The notes beneath the pieces are model-generated. The model saw nothing but the letters and a program-made list of their open reading frames with translations, made no database searches and was not told where the DNA came from. The position numbers and the translations under genes are program-made. Positions 44,222-52,920 of a stretch of DNA of 64,000 bases are shown one piece after another (within the stretch, counting starts at the first letter, position 1; each line of letters opens with the position of its first letter). The DNA lies in assembly GCA_032054765.1 (NCBI GenBank), contig DAMBSC010000008.1, positions 201,031 through 265,030 on the forward strand. Direction: 5' to 3'. This DNA is from DFXE01 sp032054765 (GTDB lineage: Bacteria; Bacteroidota; Bacteroidia; Bacteroidales; Tannerellaceae).

Positions 44222-45431
44222 AAGCTCCAAACCCAAAGAAATATTTCTTCTTCACCATTTTATAAAATACATTCTTTTCAGGAATCTCCTGCCCCTGCTG
44301 GTTATGTCCGGCAGTGGGAAACATCTTCTTATATTCTTCCAGTACACACCCCCGGCTCGTTGTATCGGTAGCATAATGCTTCTCCAGAAAATCTACCATT
44401 TTCTGAGGATCTTCCAGTAATATACAACCACGTGAACTTTCAGCCGTCATTTTACGGAATCCGGCAAGAAACTCAGAGTTTTCAAACAATTCCGCCAGAT
44501 TGGAACCATCTTTGTTAATATAATCTTTTGCCATCTGTATCGGAGGACAAAACTCCAGGGCACCTGAAGGTGATATATGATGACTCATTCCAGTTGCCCC
44601 AGGGCAGAGCGCATTCCCTTTATCATCCCAATATGTTTCAATAATAAAAAGAGGTGCATTTTTCCTCTCTTCAACAATAAACCGGCGGAACGCCAGAACC
44701 TCCTCCTTATCCAATGCATTGGAACTGTTCGGGTCAGCACCTACAGGACGATACAGGTAATACCAAAGGTAGTGAGCGCCCTCTTTAGCCATCATCTCGA
44801 TATATTTCCTGTTAACCAGATCATTGTAATTACTCTTACATATACTGGCTGCCGCCCCAAATATCAACTTCGCTTTCCGGCAAGCACGCACCCCGGCCAA
44901 CGTTCTTTCAAAAACATCATTCCTTCCCCGACGGGCATCACTTTCCTCCTTCAAACCTTCGATACTGATAAGCGGAGTAACATTTCCCATCTTTCTCAGT
45001 CGCATAGCAACCTCGTCCGTAAGCAGAATCCCGTTTGTAAACAACTGGAAATAACATTCATGATGTTTCTCCATGATATCCAATAACCCTTTATACATCA
45101 ACGGCTCTCCACCCAATATCCCGAAAAAGAAAGAACCTTTCTGTTTACAGCTAGTGATTATCCCGTCTAATTGTTGAGGAGTCAGCATCTTTTTACCTCC
45201 TCCCGAAACCCAGCAACCGCTACAAGCCAAATTACAGCTCTCCGTCACCGAAATCATTACAAAAGCAGGGAAAAAGGGTTTGCCCTTAGCTTGCCTCTTT
45301 TCAAACCTACTGATATTCTGCATACTCTGCCATCCGAAGTTATACATGAACTTCCAGACCAATCGTGGAGAACATTCTCTCGGTACACGGAAAGCAGCCT
45401 TTACAGTGGCTATATAATCTTTTGCATTCAT
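44214..45431 (-). CDS. Radical SAM enzyme
   Basis: The 405-residue protein has the cluster-binding motif CxxxCxxC at C66, C70 and C73 (CNLACSGCW) and the SAM-binding GGEP at 107-110, followed by a radical SAM barrel. The C-terminal part has Cys at 276 and 295 (LCPGATGMSHHISPSG...FCPP), which resembles a twitch/SPASM-type auxiliary-cluster region. The first 50 residues are helical. It starts inside the stop of the Fe-S gene upstream (ATGA overlap). The substrate is unknown; the neighbours suggest an isoprenoid. It does not closely resemble HpnH, the hopanoid radical SAM, in its cluster motif. Confidence 0.88.
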   Translation of the reverse strand: MNAKDYIATVKAAFRVPRECSPRLVWKFMYNFGWQSMQNISRFEKRQAKGKPFFPAFVMISVTESCNLACSGCWVSGGGKKMLTPQQLDGIITSCKQKGSFFFGILGGEPLMYKGLLDIMEKHHECYFQLFTNGILLTDEVAMRLRKMGNVTPLISIEGLKEESDARRGRNDVFERTLAGVRACRKAKLIFGAAASICKSNYNDLVNRKYIEMMAKEGAHYLWYYLYRPVGADPNSSNALDKEEVLAFRRFIVEERKNAPLFIIETYWDDKGNALCPGATGMSHHISPSGALEFCPPIQMAKDYINKDGSNLAELFENSEFLAGFRKMTAESSRGCILLEDPQKMVDFLEKHYATDTTSRGCVLEEYKKMFPTAGHNQQGQEIPEKNVFYKMVKKKYFFGFGAYG

Positions 45432-46135
45432 TGCTTATTTATTAATGAGACACTCCCCCTACGCTGTTGCAAACGCATCCGTAATCTTTCGCGATACATT
45501 TTGTCCATCTCTTCCGGATTGAAAGTCTCTTCCTCGGCAGTACCCCCATTGATCGGCGACTTCTCATATTTTGGAAATATAATAGCTTTGCTGGGACACA
45601 TCCGTGCACATGCCGGACAATTATTTTTGCAGTTTTGTGGCTTCATTACTCTTACCCGTTTGTTCTCCACCGTATAAACCCCAAACAGACAAAAGTCGTG
45701 ACACTTGCCACATTCTATACAACGTGTCTTATCAAGTACCGGATACCATGCATCAGTACCGTTTTCAACAGGAAAAGCTTCTATCTCTTTGAGAATATTT
45801 TCTTTCTCTGAATCTTTCCCTATATTTTGCAAAGAGATATTGAACTGAGATAATACTTCTCCTACATCATTATCACGCAAATCAAAAAACTGTCCACCTT
45901 CCAGTCCCAACCAATTCAGATAAGATTGTATCACCCGCGTATGACATGCAACTATAATCCCCGAAGCGATTTCCTTCATATCGGCAGATGCCGTCATCAC
46001 TTTTCTGCAAAGATCAGCCACCACAGTAACATCATACCCTTCTTTTTTCAACATTGCAGCTACGCCGGCGACTTTATCCTTATCCATAAATGAGCGCGAC
46101 GCACATGCACACACCGTAACTTTCTTATGTAGCAT
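45428..46135 (-). CDS. Fe-S protein with Cys-rich N-terminal domain and two 4Fe-4S clusters, first gene of operon 1
   Basis: The 235-residue protein has an N-terminal alpha/beta domain with Cys at 9, 11, 43 and 64 (VCACASRSF; VACHTR), faintly HdrA-like. A C-terminal bacterial ferredoxin domain follows, with CIECGKCHDFC (C139, C142, C145 and C149) and CKNNCPACARMC (C169, C173, C176 and C180). It has no signal peptide, so it is cytoplasmic. It is probably the electron donor for the radical SAM enzyme encoded next, or a redox partner of the DUF116 domain. Confidence 0.8.
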   Translation of the reverse strand: MLHKKVTVCACASRSFMDKDKVAGVAAMLKKEGYDVTVVADLCRKVMTASADMKEIASGIIVACHTRVIQSYLNWLGLEGGQFFDLRDNDVGEVLSQFNISLQNIGKDSEKENILKEIEAFPVENGTDAWYPVLDKTRCIECGKCHDFCLFGVYTVENKRVRVMKPQNCKNNCPACARMCPSKAIIFPKYEKSPINGGTAEEETFNPEEMDKMYRERLRMRLQQRRGSVSLINKQ

Positions 46136-46359
46136 TTATTTTTATGTCTTTTGGTATTATTTAATCACTTAATATCGTGATAATTTTCGCTAATATGCAA
46201 ATAAATATCCGAACCAAGATAAATTGTGCCGCTAAAAGGAAAAAATAAGGGATAAACACGAAAAGATTATCTTTTACAAACCGATTTCTAATCGTATAAT
46301 ACTCGACCTATTTTTTAGCTTTTCTAAGGTTTAGTATATAGTAACTGCTACAGAATTCT

Positions 46360-46367
46360 TAACTTTG
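46360..46367 (+). promoter_or_regulatory. Bacteroidetes -7 element for the acyltransferase gene
   Basis: TAACTTTG matches TAnnTTTG exactly and lies 68 bp before the ATG at 46436. The -33 region is weak. The rest of the 300-bp divergent gap (46136-46435) is AT-rich and holds nothing else I can name. Confidence 0.45.
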
Positions 46368-46435
46368 TGTGAGAAACAATGCAAATAAGGCATTTAAATA
46401 ATTAGTGAAAACCGAACAATTAACACATACTTTAC

Positions 46436-47572
46436 ATGTCAGAAAAACAGATTTCATCTGCTGCCTTCGCAGATACAAAACCTCATTATAATATTCTAGA
46501 CGGATTGCGCGGAATAGCCGCTATTACAGTAGTTTGTTTTCATTTATTTGAAGCTTTTGCAACAAGCCATTTGGACCAAAAGATAAATCACGGTTACCTG
46601 GCTGTGGATTTTTTCTTCATATTATCAGGATTTGTGGTAGGATATGCATATGATGATCGTTGGAAAAACATGAAAACGAGAGATTTCATTAAACGCAGAA
46701 TCATACGTCTACAACCAATGGTTGTCATGGGAGCCATAATAGGTGCTTGTGCGTTTTATTTTCAGGGATGTCCTGTCTGGAATGTTTCACAAGTTACGTT
46801 CGGTGCACTTTTGATAGCTACACTTCTGAATGCTATGTTAATACCATCTACTCAAGGTTTTGAAGTCAGAGGTTTAGGAGAAATGTATCCCTTGAATGGT
46901 CCTACGTGGTCATTATTTTTTGAATATATAGGAAATATCTTATATGCACTGTTTATTCGAAAACTATCTACTGTTGGGCTTAAGGTGTTAGTTTTCATAG
47001 CAGGATGTGGATTAGCTACTTTCGCCATATTCGGACCTTATGGAGATCTTTGTGCCGGATTTCAATTAACAGGGAGGGAATTTACAGGAGGTTTTCTCCG
47101 CCTGCTTTTCTCTTTTTCAGCTGGTTTACTCTTATCCCGCCTCTTTAAGCCAATAAATATTAAAGGAGCCTTTTGGTTGTGTAGCTTGTCTGTAATCATT
47201 TTGTTATCTGTTCCTCGGATAGGAGGAGCCGAACACCTTTGGTTAAATGGCCTATATGATACATTATGTTGTATTATATTTTTTCCACTGATCGTTTATT
47301 TGGGTGCTTCGGGAAAAACCACAGATAAATACACCGTTCGTATATGTAAATTTTTGGGTGATATATCGTATCCTTTATACATGGTACATTATCCATTCAT
47401 TTATGTGTATTATGCATGGGTTAAGAATGAAAATCTCACTTTTAGTGAGTCTTTTCCCGGAGCTTTAGCTTTAGTTATAGGAAGTATTCTGTTAGCCTAT
47501 GCTTGTATGAAACTTTATGATGAACCGATCCGTAAATATTTAACAAAACGATTTTTACACAAAAAAGATTAA
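46436..47572 (+). CDS. Acyltransferase family 3 (OafA/YrhL-type) membrane protein
   Basis: The 378-residue protein has about ten membrane helices. It has the family's opening motif LDGLRGIAAITVVCFH (with the catalytic His at about residue 37) and the second conserved segment VDFFFILSGFVVGYAY. These enzymes transfer acyl groups to sugars or lipids at the inner membrane. It is divergent from operon 1, so co-regulation is possible but not shown. Confidence 0.9.
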   Translation: MSEKQISSAAFADTKPHYNILDGLRGIAAITVVCFHLFEAFATSHLDQKINHGYLAVDFFFILSGFVVGYAYDDRWKNMKTRDFIKRRIIRLQPMVVMGAIIGACAFYFQGCPVWNVSQVTFGALLIATLLNAMLIPSTQGFEVRGLGEMYPLNGPTWSLFFEYIGNILYALFIRKLSTVGLKVLVFIAGCGLATFAIFGPYGDLCAGFQLTGREFTGGFLRLLFSFSAGLLLSRLFKPINIKGAFWLCSLSVIILLSVPRIGGAEHLWLNGLYDTLCCIIFFPLIVYLGASGKTTDKYTVRICKFLGDISYPLYMVHYPFIYVYYAWVKNENLTFSESFPGALALVIGSILLAYACMKLYDEPIRKYLTKRFLHKKD

Positions 47573-47600
47573 TCTAATTTTGTGTCATTATAAAAATTTT

Positions 47601-48401
47601 ATGATGATGAACAAAACACTACACCCATTAATCATTCTTCTATTAATAGTCAATAGCTTAGAACATGTAACTGCACAAGACTATTCAGTTTCTCTATCAG
47701 GAACTTTTCAACTTGATACGCAGGTGAAAGATGGATTTTATGATACTTTCGTCTTCGATGGAGCAGGAAAAGTTTATATTCATTCTTTTGCAGGATATAA
47801 AGGAGATTTTCTGCAAATAGGTGACACAGTTGTGGTATATCCTGATAAAAGTATTTTTACTTTCCTCTTGAAAGATGATAAAACATTGGAAGGAATCAAC
47901 ACATGGGTAGAAGGCCAGGTATTTAAAAGAATGGAAAACGACACGATTGTTACGCCCTCTCAGAACCCCACTCCCGAATATGCTGCCCAGTTCTATGAGT
48001 TCTATACATTAACCGGACGAAATGCTCTCGATTTATCTACATATCTAAATATAAATGCAGATCCGACTTTAAACGCTTCTATGAAAAAACTTTGTGAAGA
48101 AGGTTTCTCTAAGGCATGTATCACAATGGCGAATGCATTAATGATGAAAAGTCCGGCACTTGTTTCGCTTTTCAGGAGTTCTGATGATAAAGAACAGAAA
48201 TTCCCCCCCGACAAAGAGATTGTAGAGTATTACATCAAAGCTGTTGAATTAGGAGAACAGGATGGTATAGCTCAATTAGGCGCTTATTTCCTATTACTGG
48301 GCCATAAGGAGGAAGCAAGAAAAGTTTTTGAAAAGGGATGCGAACTGGGGCATGACGGATGCTGTCTTTCTTTATTTGGACTCAATATGGATGAAGAATA
48401 A
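47601..48401 (+). CDS. Secreted protein with Sel1-like repeats
   Basis: I chose the ATG cluster at 47601, which gives a good signal peptide (MMMNKTLHPLIILLLIVNSL...TAQ); the longer frame would start with TTG at 47580. Of about 266 residues, the N-terminal part (about 30-115) is beta-rich. The C-terminal half has Sel1/TPR-like helix pairs (YYIKAVELGEQDGIAQLGAY, ARKVFEKGCELGHDGC). It follows the acyltransferase by 28 bp on the same strand. Function is unknown; Sel1 repeats usually mediate protein contacts. Confidence 0.75.
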   Translation: MMMNKTLHPLIILLLIVNSLEHVTAQDYSVSLSGTFQLDTQVKDGFYDTFVFDGAGKVYIHSFAGYKGDFLQIGDTVVVYPDKSIFTFLLKDDKTLEGINTWVEGQVFKRMENDTIVTPSQNPTPEYAAQFYEFYTLTGRNALDLSTYLNINADPTLNASMKKLCEEGFSKACITMANALMMKSPALVSLFRSSDDKEQKFPPDKEIVEYYIKAVELGEQDGIAQLGAYFLLLGHKEEARKVFEKGCELGHDGCCLSLFGLNMDEE

Positions 48402-48543
48402 TTCACTATAACAATCATTTAAGTATCTGAAAATTTCAATTAGTCCAAAAACATCTAGAGTCTCAAAATCATTAAAAAGCAAAACCGCGACATTATTCAT
48501 AAAAGAGTTATAAATAAAATACAAATTTATGAATAATCAAATA

Positions 48544-48574
48544 TTGATATGTATCATAAAAAAAGATATATTTG
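48544..48574 (+). promoter_or_regulatory. Bacteroidetes promoter for the DUF6078-like gene
   Basis: TTG at 48544-48546, a 20-bp spacer and TATATTTG at 48567-48574 fit the -33/-7 pattern. Transcription would start near 48580, which favours the ATG at 48597 over an upstream one at 48549. Confidence 0.6.
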
Positions 48575-48596
48575 TTATGAAAAAAATTTAATCACT

Positions 48597-49031
48597 ATGG
48601 AAAAAAACTTTGATTACAGCCAGGTTCCCCATACATTTATGCATTGTATCCATACACCATGTGTGCAAAAAAATGATTGTGTACGCTATCAACTGATGCA
48701 ACATGTGACAGCTGAACGGGTATCACTTTTGATAGTCAATCCGGCTCATCTATCTGATGTTAGGGAGAACTGCCCTCATTTTTTCGCAGATCAAACAGCA
48801 CAGTTCGCCTTAGGTATCACGCATTTGCTGGATAATATACCTCATAAAAAAGCTATGCAGATCAGGAGCGAGCTTTATTCTTCTTTCGGAAAGAATACCT
48901 ATTACCGTATTCGCAAAAAAGAACGCCTTATCCGGCCTGACGAACAAAACTATATCCGTCAACTTTTCGTGCGTAAAGGAATAAGCGAAGAACCGGTGTT
49001 TGACAAATACGTCGAGCAATATGAATGGTAA
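48597..49031 (+). CDS. DUF6078-like small protein
   Basis: The 144-residue protein starts MEKNFDYSQVPHTFMHC. It has conserved Cys spaced C-x4-C-x5-C (HCIHTPCVQKNDCVRY) and a later Cys in ENCPHFF, the pattern of the Bacteroidales DUF6078 family, whose function is not known to me. The basic C-terminal half (RIRKKERLIRPDEQNYIRQLF) suggests nucleic-acid contact, but this is speculative. Its own promoter lies just upstream. Confidence 0.65.
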   Translation: MEKNFDYSQVPHTFMHCIHTPCVQKNDCVRYQLMQHVTAERVSLLIVNPAHLSDVRENCPHFFADQTAQFALGITHLLDNIPHKKAMQIRSELYSSFGKNTYYRIRKKERLIRPDEQNYIRQLFVRKGISEEPVFDKYVEQYEW

Positions 49032-49040
49032 AGTAAGTGC

Positions 49041-49167
49041 TGAATTAATTTTCTCATCGGGTTGAGAATATTTTCTCACCTGCATGAGAAAGTTGTCTCA
49101 CCTGCGTGAGAATTTTTTCCCTTCCGCATGAGAATTTTTTCTCAATGGGGAAGAGAATTTTTTCTCA
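49041..49167. repeat. 22-bp-period palindrome array (array 3, TGAGAA type)
   Basis: Units of 16 nt with the core TGAGAA-n4-TTCTCA start at 49041 (degenerate), 49063, 49085, 49107 (right arm degenerate), 49129 and 49152. Steps are 22, 22, 22, 22 and 23 bp. The array fills the gap between two convergent gene ends (49031 and 49207). Same sequence family as array 1. Confidence 0.9.
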
Positions 49168-49206
49168 TGGAAAGAAAATATTCATTCCCGAAGGGAAAAT
49201 ACCTAT

Positions 49207-50196
49207 TTACTTTAAATATTCTTTAAGCATTGCTGCAGTGAACAGTATCAGGCTTTTTACGGGAGCTATTTCAGCAAAGCCATTCAACATACCCCAATCA
49301 TGTATTACACCATTGAAACGAATAGTTGTAACATATACCCCGGCTTCATCCAGATGACGTCCCAGCGTTTCACCTCCATCTCTTAATATATCATTTTCGG
49401 CCACTTCAATAAGAGTAGGAGGAAGTCCTCTCAGCTGTTCTTTGGTAGCACGCATAGGCGATACATGATAATCATCCCATTCAGACTCGTTATTCAGGTA
49501 ATGATCACGCATCCATTCCATAAGTGGAGTGGTGAGAAAGCGTTCATTACCATATTTTTTATACGATTTGAAATCAGTACTCGCATCCGAATAAGGCCAC
49601 AGAAGTATCTGACATTTAATTTCAGGACCTCCTTTTTCTTTCACCAGTAAAGACGTACCTATAGTCATATTTCCTCCGGCACTGTTACCTACAATTGCCA
49701 GACATTTACCATCAACATTTATCTTATCACCATTCTCACTAACCCATTTAGTTGCCGCATAACATTCATTTAACGCCATTGGATATTTAACTTCAGGTGA
49801 ACGGGTATATTCCACAAAAACACAAGCAAATTGCGACTCTACTACCAGGTCTCTAACCAGACGTTTATGTGTCGCATAGTCACCTAATACCCATCCTCCA
49901 CCATGAATGAATATAAACACAGGAAGTTTCTCCTGCTTTCCTTCAGGACGAACAATTACCAGTTTCACCGACAAACCGTCTTGTTCAATTGTTTTGTATG
50001 ACTCTTCAATGCCTGATAAGTCAACAGTTACAGATGATTGTGCTCCTTCCAGTACTTTACGTGCTTCAGCAGGGGGAAGTGATTCTACAGGTGTATCACT
50101 TGAATTTAATACTTTAAGAAATTTTTTTGTTCCAAGACTTAAATGTTCATCTTCCAAATAATGGGGGGCAGCTTTAAGGCCATCGAAAATACTCAT
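49207..50196 (-). CDS. Alpha/beta hydrolase, hormone-sensitive-lipase (HGGG) family
   Basis: The 329-residue protein has the oxyanion motif HGGGW at 98-102 and the nucleophile elbow GNSAGG with S172. The expected Asp (EVAENDILRDGGE, about 270) and His (VIHDWGM, about 300) of the triad are present. It has no signal peptide, so it is probably a cytoplasmic esterase or lipase. It stands alone on the minus strand. Substrate cannot be told. Confidence 0.9.
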   Translation of the reverse strand: MSIFDGLKAAPHYLEDEHLSLGTKKFLKVLNSSDTPVESLPPAEARKVLEGAQSSVTVDLSGIEESYKTIEQDGLSVKLVIVRPEGKQEKLPVFIFIHGGGWVLGDYATHKRLVRDLVVESQFACVFVEYTRSPEVKYPMALNECYAATKWVSENGDKINVDGKCLAIVGNSAGGNMTIGTSLLVKEKGGPEIKCQILLWPYSDASTDFKSYKKYGNERFLTTPLMEWMRDHYLNNESEWDDYHVSPMRATKEQLRGLPPTLIEVAENDILRDGGETLGRHLDEAGVYVTTIRFNGVIHDWGMLNGFAEIAPVKSLILFTAAMLKEYLK

Positions 50197-50521
50197 AATT
50201 TTTCAATTTAATTGTTTCTATTTTATTACATGAGAATAAAACATCAACCCCAATGGAATAGTTTCCAATATTAAAAGTTCAAAAGTAATATTTCATTTAA
50301 TTAACCCTGTGTGAATAACTAGATTGCCGTAACCCGCTCTTCGAAAAGACATCCCAGGCAGAAGATTACAGGTAATTCTTTTCATGTAATCTGCAAAGAT
50401 GATATAAAACGAAAGATCGGACACTTTATTAGAAAAATAAACCATAACATATATTCTTCTTTGTGTGATATTTGTCAATAAAAAAGTTTTTTCTTGTTTA
50501 AAGGAATTAAAAAAGAAGATA
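50197..50521. other. Divergent intergenic region, 325 bp
   Basis: AT-rich. The only structure I see is the inverted repeat agattaca (50363-50370)/tgtaatct (50385-50392). No ORF or exact TAnnTTTG promoter was found for either flanking gene. Confidence 0.5.
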
Positions 50522-51616
50522 ATGAATACAGCTAAAATAAATTATAATTTGATCTTCCGTATAAGTTTATTGATTGGTGCATGCCTCTTCGGATATTATT
50601 TCCCTGACATTACCCTTTATTTATTTCTGGCATTTATTCTGATGCTTATTGGTAAACCACTTGCTTCTGCTATTTGCAGGATTAAAATATTTAACAAAAG
50701 TATTCCTCGTAGTATCAGTGCGGTACTTACACTTGTTGTATTTGCATTGGTATTACTGTTCTCTGTATTCTTTTTTGTTCCTTCTCTTATAAAAGAATTG
50801 AAAATTTTGGAGAATCTCGACTATAGAAAATTAATTTCTGACTTAAACGTATTTCTTAATGAAATACAGCTTTTCTTATATAACAAAAATTTATTATCAC
50901 AGGATCAAACCCTTGTGGGTATAATTACTAATGAGATCGGGAGTTGGTTTCAAATAGGGTCTATTTCTTCCACATTAACCAATATTATTAGTTCTACCGG
51001 CACATTTTTCTTTGGATTATTTGCTGTCTTCTTTATTGCTTTTTTCTTTATTAAAGATGATATACGAGTTGAAAATTTTGCAAAGATCTTTTTCAATAAA
51101 CAATATGCAAATCGAATAACTCAGGTTGTCGAAAATATTAATCATTTACTCTCACGTTACTTTGTAGGTTTATTGATTAAAACAGTAATAATGACATTCC
51201 TTTTATATATAGGATTTGTTTTATTGGGGGTTAAGGGAGCTTTATTAATGGCTTTGATTGGTGGCATTACCAATATTATTCCTTATTTGGGACCATTCAT
51301 TGGTTGGGGAATAGTTTGTGTTTTCAGTATTACAAATGGAATAGGAAACGAAATGTATGCTGACATTTTACCCATGCTTATAAAAATAAGTCTAACGTTT
51401 ATTGCATCAAATGCTGTAGACAACATGGTATTGGGTCCTGTAATTTATTCTCAAAGTATCAAAGCACACCCTGTTGAAGTTTTTGTGGTGACTATTTTAG
51501 GAGGGCGGATAGGAGGAATAGCAGGAATGATTTTAGGAATACCCATATATACCATTTTACGTATTGCGGTGATTGAGATCTATAATTATATTTCCGAGAA
51601 GGAAATGGTAACATAA
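50522..51616 (+). CDS. AI-2E/PerM-family membrane transporter
   Basis: I chose ATG 50522 (MNTAKINYNLIF), which places the first helix at residues 10-27. Of 364 residues, there are about seven to eight helices, with the long amphipathic segment (about 100-160) and the family's C-terminal pattern (GGITNIIPYLGPFIGWG; GGRIGGIAGMILGIPIY). Members export small signals or act as Na/H antiporters; the substrate is not evident here. Confidence 0.9.
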   Translation: MNTAKINYNLIFRISLLIGACLFGYYFPDITLYLFLAFILMLIGKPLASAICRIKIFNKSIPRSISAVLTLVVFALVLLFSVFFFVPSLIKELKILENLDYRKLISDLNVFLNEIQLFLYNKNLLSQDQTLVGIITNEIGSWFQIGSISSTLTNIISSTGTFFFGLFAVFFIAFFFIKDDIRVENFAKIFFNKQYANRITQVVENINHLLSRYFVGLLIKTVIMTFLLYIGFVLLGVKGALLMALIGGITNIIPYLGPFIGWGIVCVFSITNGIGNEMYADILPMLIKISLTFIASNAVDNMVLGPVIYSQSIKAHPVEVFVVTILGGRIGGIAGMILGIPIYTILRIAVIEIYNYISEKEMVT

Positions 51617-51897
51617 ACAAATCGGTCTCCTAATTCGAAATAGACGAATAATTTCTTGTTTTTCTCCCTATTTGGGCTTTATTTTATGAATTTATCTTAC
51701 ATTTGACCAATTATGTTACTAATTAAACCTTTTGAGTTTTCAATAATAGATTGATCTTTACGGTGGAATTATTAAAGAATAAATGAGTGCAGCCTTTTTA
51801 GCGAATATATCGTCTAATAAAAGTTGTTTCTTCGAGTTCAACAAAAGAAGTTTTATATTAAGAAATTCAATTATTTAACAATTACTATACTGTGATC

Positions 51898-52908
51898 ATG
51901 GTTAAGCAAAGGACATTAAAAGAAAGCTTTTCTCTGGAGGGAAAAGGTTTACATACAGGACTGATAATTCATCTTACATTTAAACCGGCACCTGAAAACC
52001 ACGGATACAAAATTAAAAGAACGGATGTTGTAGGAAATCCGGTAATTGATGCGCTGGCAGAATATGTGGTGAACACTCAACGTGGTACTGTATTGGCGGA
52101 TAAAGGTGTGCAGGTAAGTACCGTGGAACATGCCCTAGCCGCTTTATATGCTTCTGGTATAGATAATTGTTTGATGGAAGTAAATGGACCTGAGTTTCCT
52201 ATACTAAACGGAAGTTCTATTCATTACATACAGGAGATAAAGCGAACAGGAATAATCCAACAAAAAGCTCCACGTAAATATATAAGCTTTCCTCATAAAA
52301 GGGTACGTGTGACTGATGATGCTACAGGGTCATCTTTAACCCTTTCTCCCAGTGAAGATTTTAGTCTTGAAGTAAATATTTCTTTCGATTCAAAGATATT
52401 ACGGCAGCAATCAGCTTCTTTAAATGACCTGAATGATTTCCCTAAAGAAATAGCTTCTGCCCGTACTTTCGTTTTTGTGAAGGAAATTATGTTCTTATTC
52501 CAGAATAATCTGATAAAGGGGGGAGATTTGGATAATGCGATTGTAATTTACGATACCCGAATACCACAAACCGAATACGATCGTATAGCCGATATGTTGG
52601 GAGTAGAAAGGAAAAATGCAAAAAGCCTCGGGTATATAATGAACAAACCTTTGGTTTATACGAATGAACCAGCCCGCCATAAACTACTTGACGTTATTGG
52701 CGACCTGTCATTAGCAGGTGGCTTTGTAAAAGGCAAGATCGTAGCCAATTGTCCAGGACATAAAATTAATACTTTCTTTGCACGTACAATCCGTGAGCAG
52801 CATATGTTACATTTGGAAAAGAAGAGTAGAAACAACAAGATTGTTGAATCTGTCTTATTTGAAACAAGTCTTAATGAAATAGATAAATACTACCAAAAGC
52901 ATGCATAG
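51898..52908 (+). CDS. lpxC: UDP-3-O-acyl-N-acetylglucosamine deacetylase, stand-alone LpxC
   Basis: LpxC catalyses the committed step of lipid A synthesis. I start at ATG 51898; a GTG at 51892 is less likely. The 336-residue protein has the zinc ligands H78 (STVEHAL), H261 and D265 (RHKLLDVIGDL), and the catalytic His H288 (CPGHKI). It ends where many Bacteroidetes LpxC proteins continue into a fused FabZ domain, so this may be a second copy or an unfused form. The convergent neighbour is LpxH, another lipid A enzyme, 12 bp away. Confidence 0.92.
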   Translation: MVKQRTLKESFSLEGKGLHTGLIIHLTFKPAPENHGYKIKRTDVVGNPVIDALAEYVVNTQRGTVLADKGVQVSTVEHALAALYASGIDNCLMEVNGPEFPILNGSSIHYIQEIKRTGIIQQKAPRKYISFPHKRVRVTDDATGSSLTLSPSEDFSLEVNISFDSKILRQQSASLNDLNDFPKEIASARTFVFVKEIMFLFQNNLIKGGDLDNAIVIYDTRIPQTEYDRIADMLGVERKNAKSLGYIMNKPLVYTNEPARHKLLDVIGDLSLAGGFVKGKIVANCPGHKINTFFARTIREQHMLHLEKKSRNNKIVESVLFETSLNEIDKYYQKHA

Positions 52909-52920
52909 AACCAATAGTAT

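Noticed and set aside
44214..45431. HpnH-type hopanoid radical SAM enzyme
   Set aside because: The cluster region (CNLACSGCW then GGGKK) differs from HpnH as I know it, and the protein is longer with an auxiliary Cys region.
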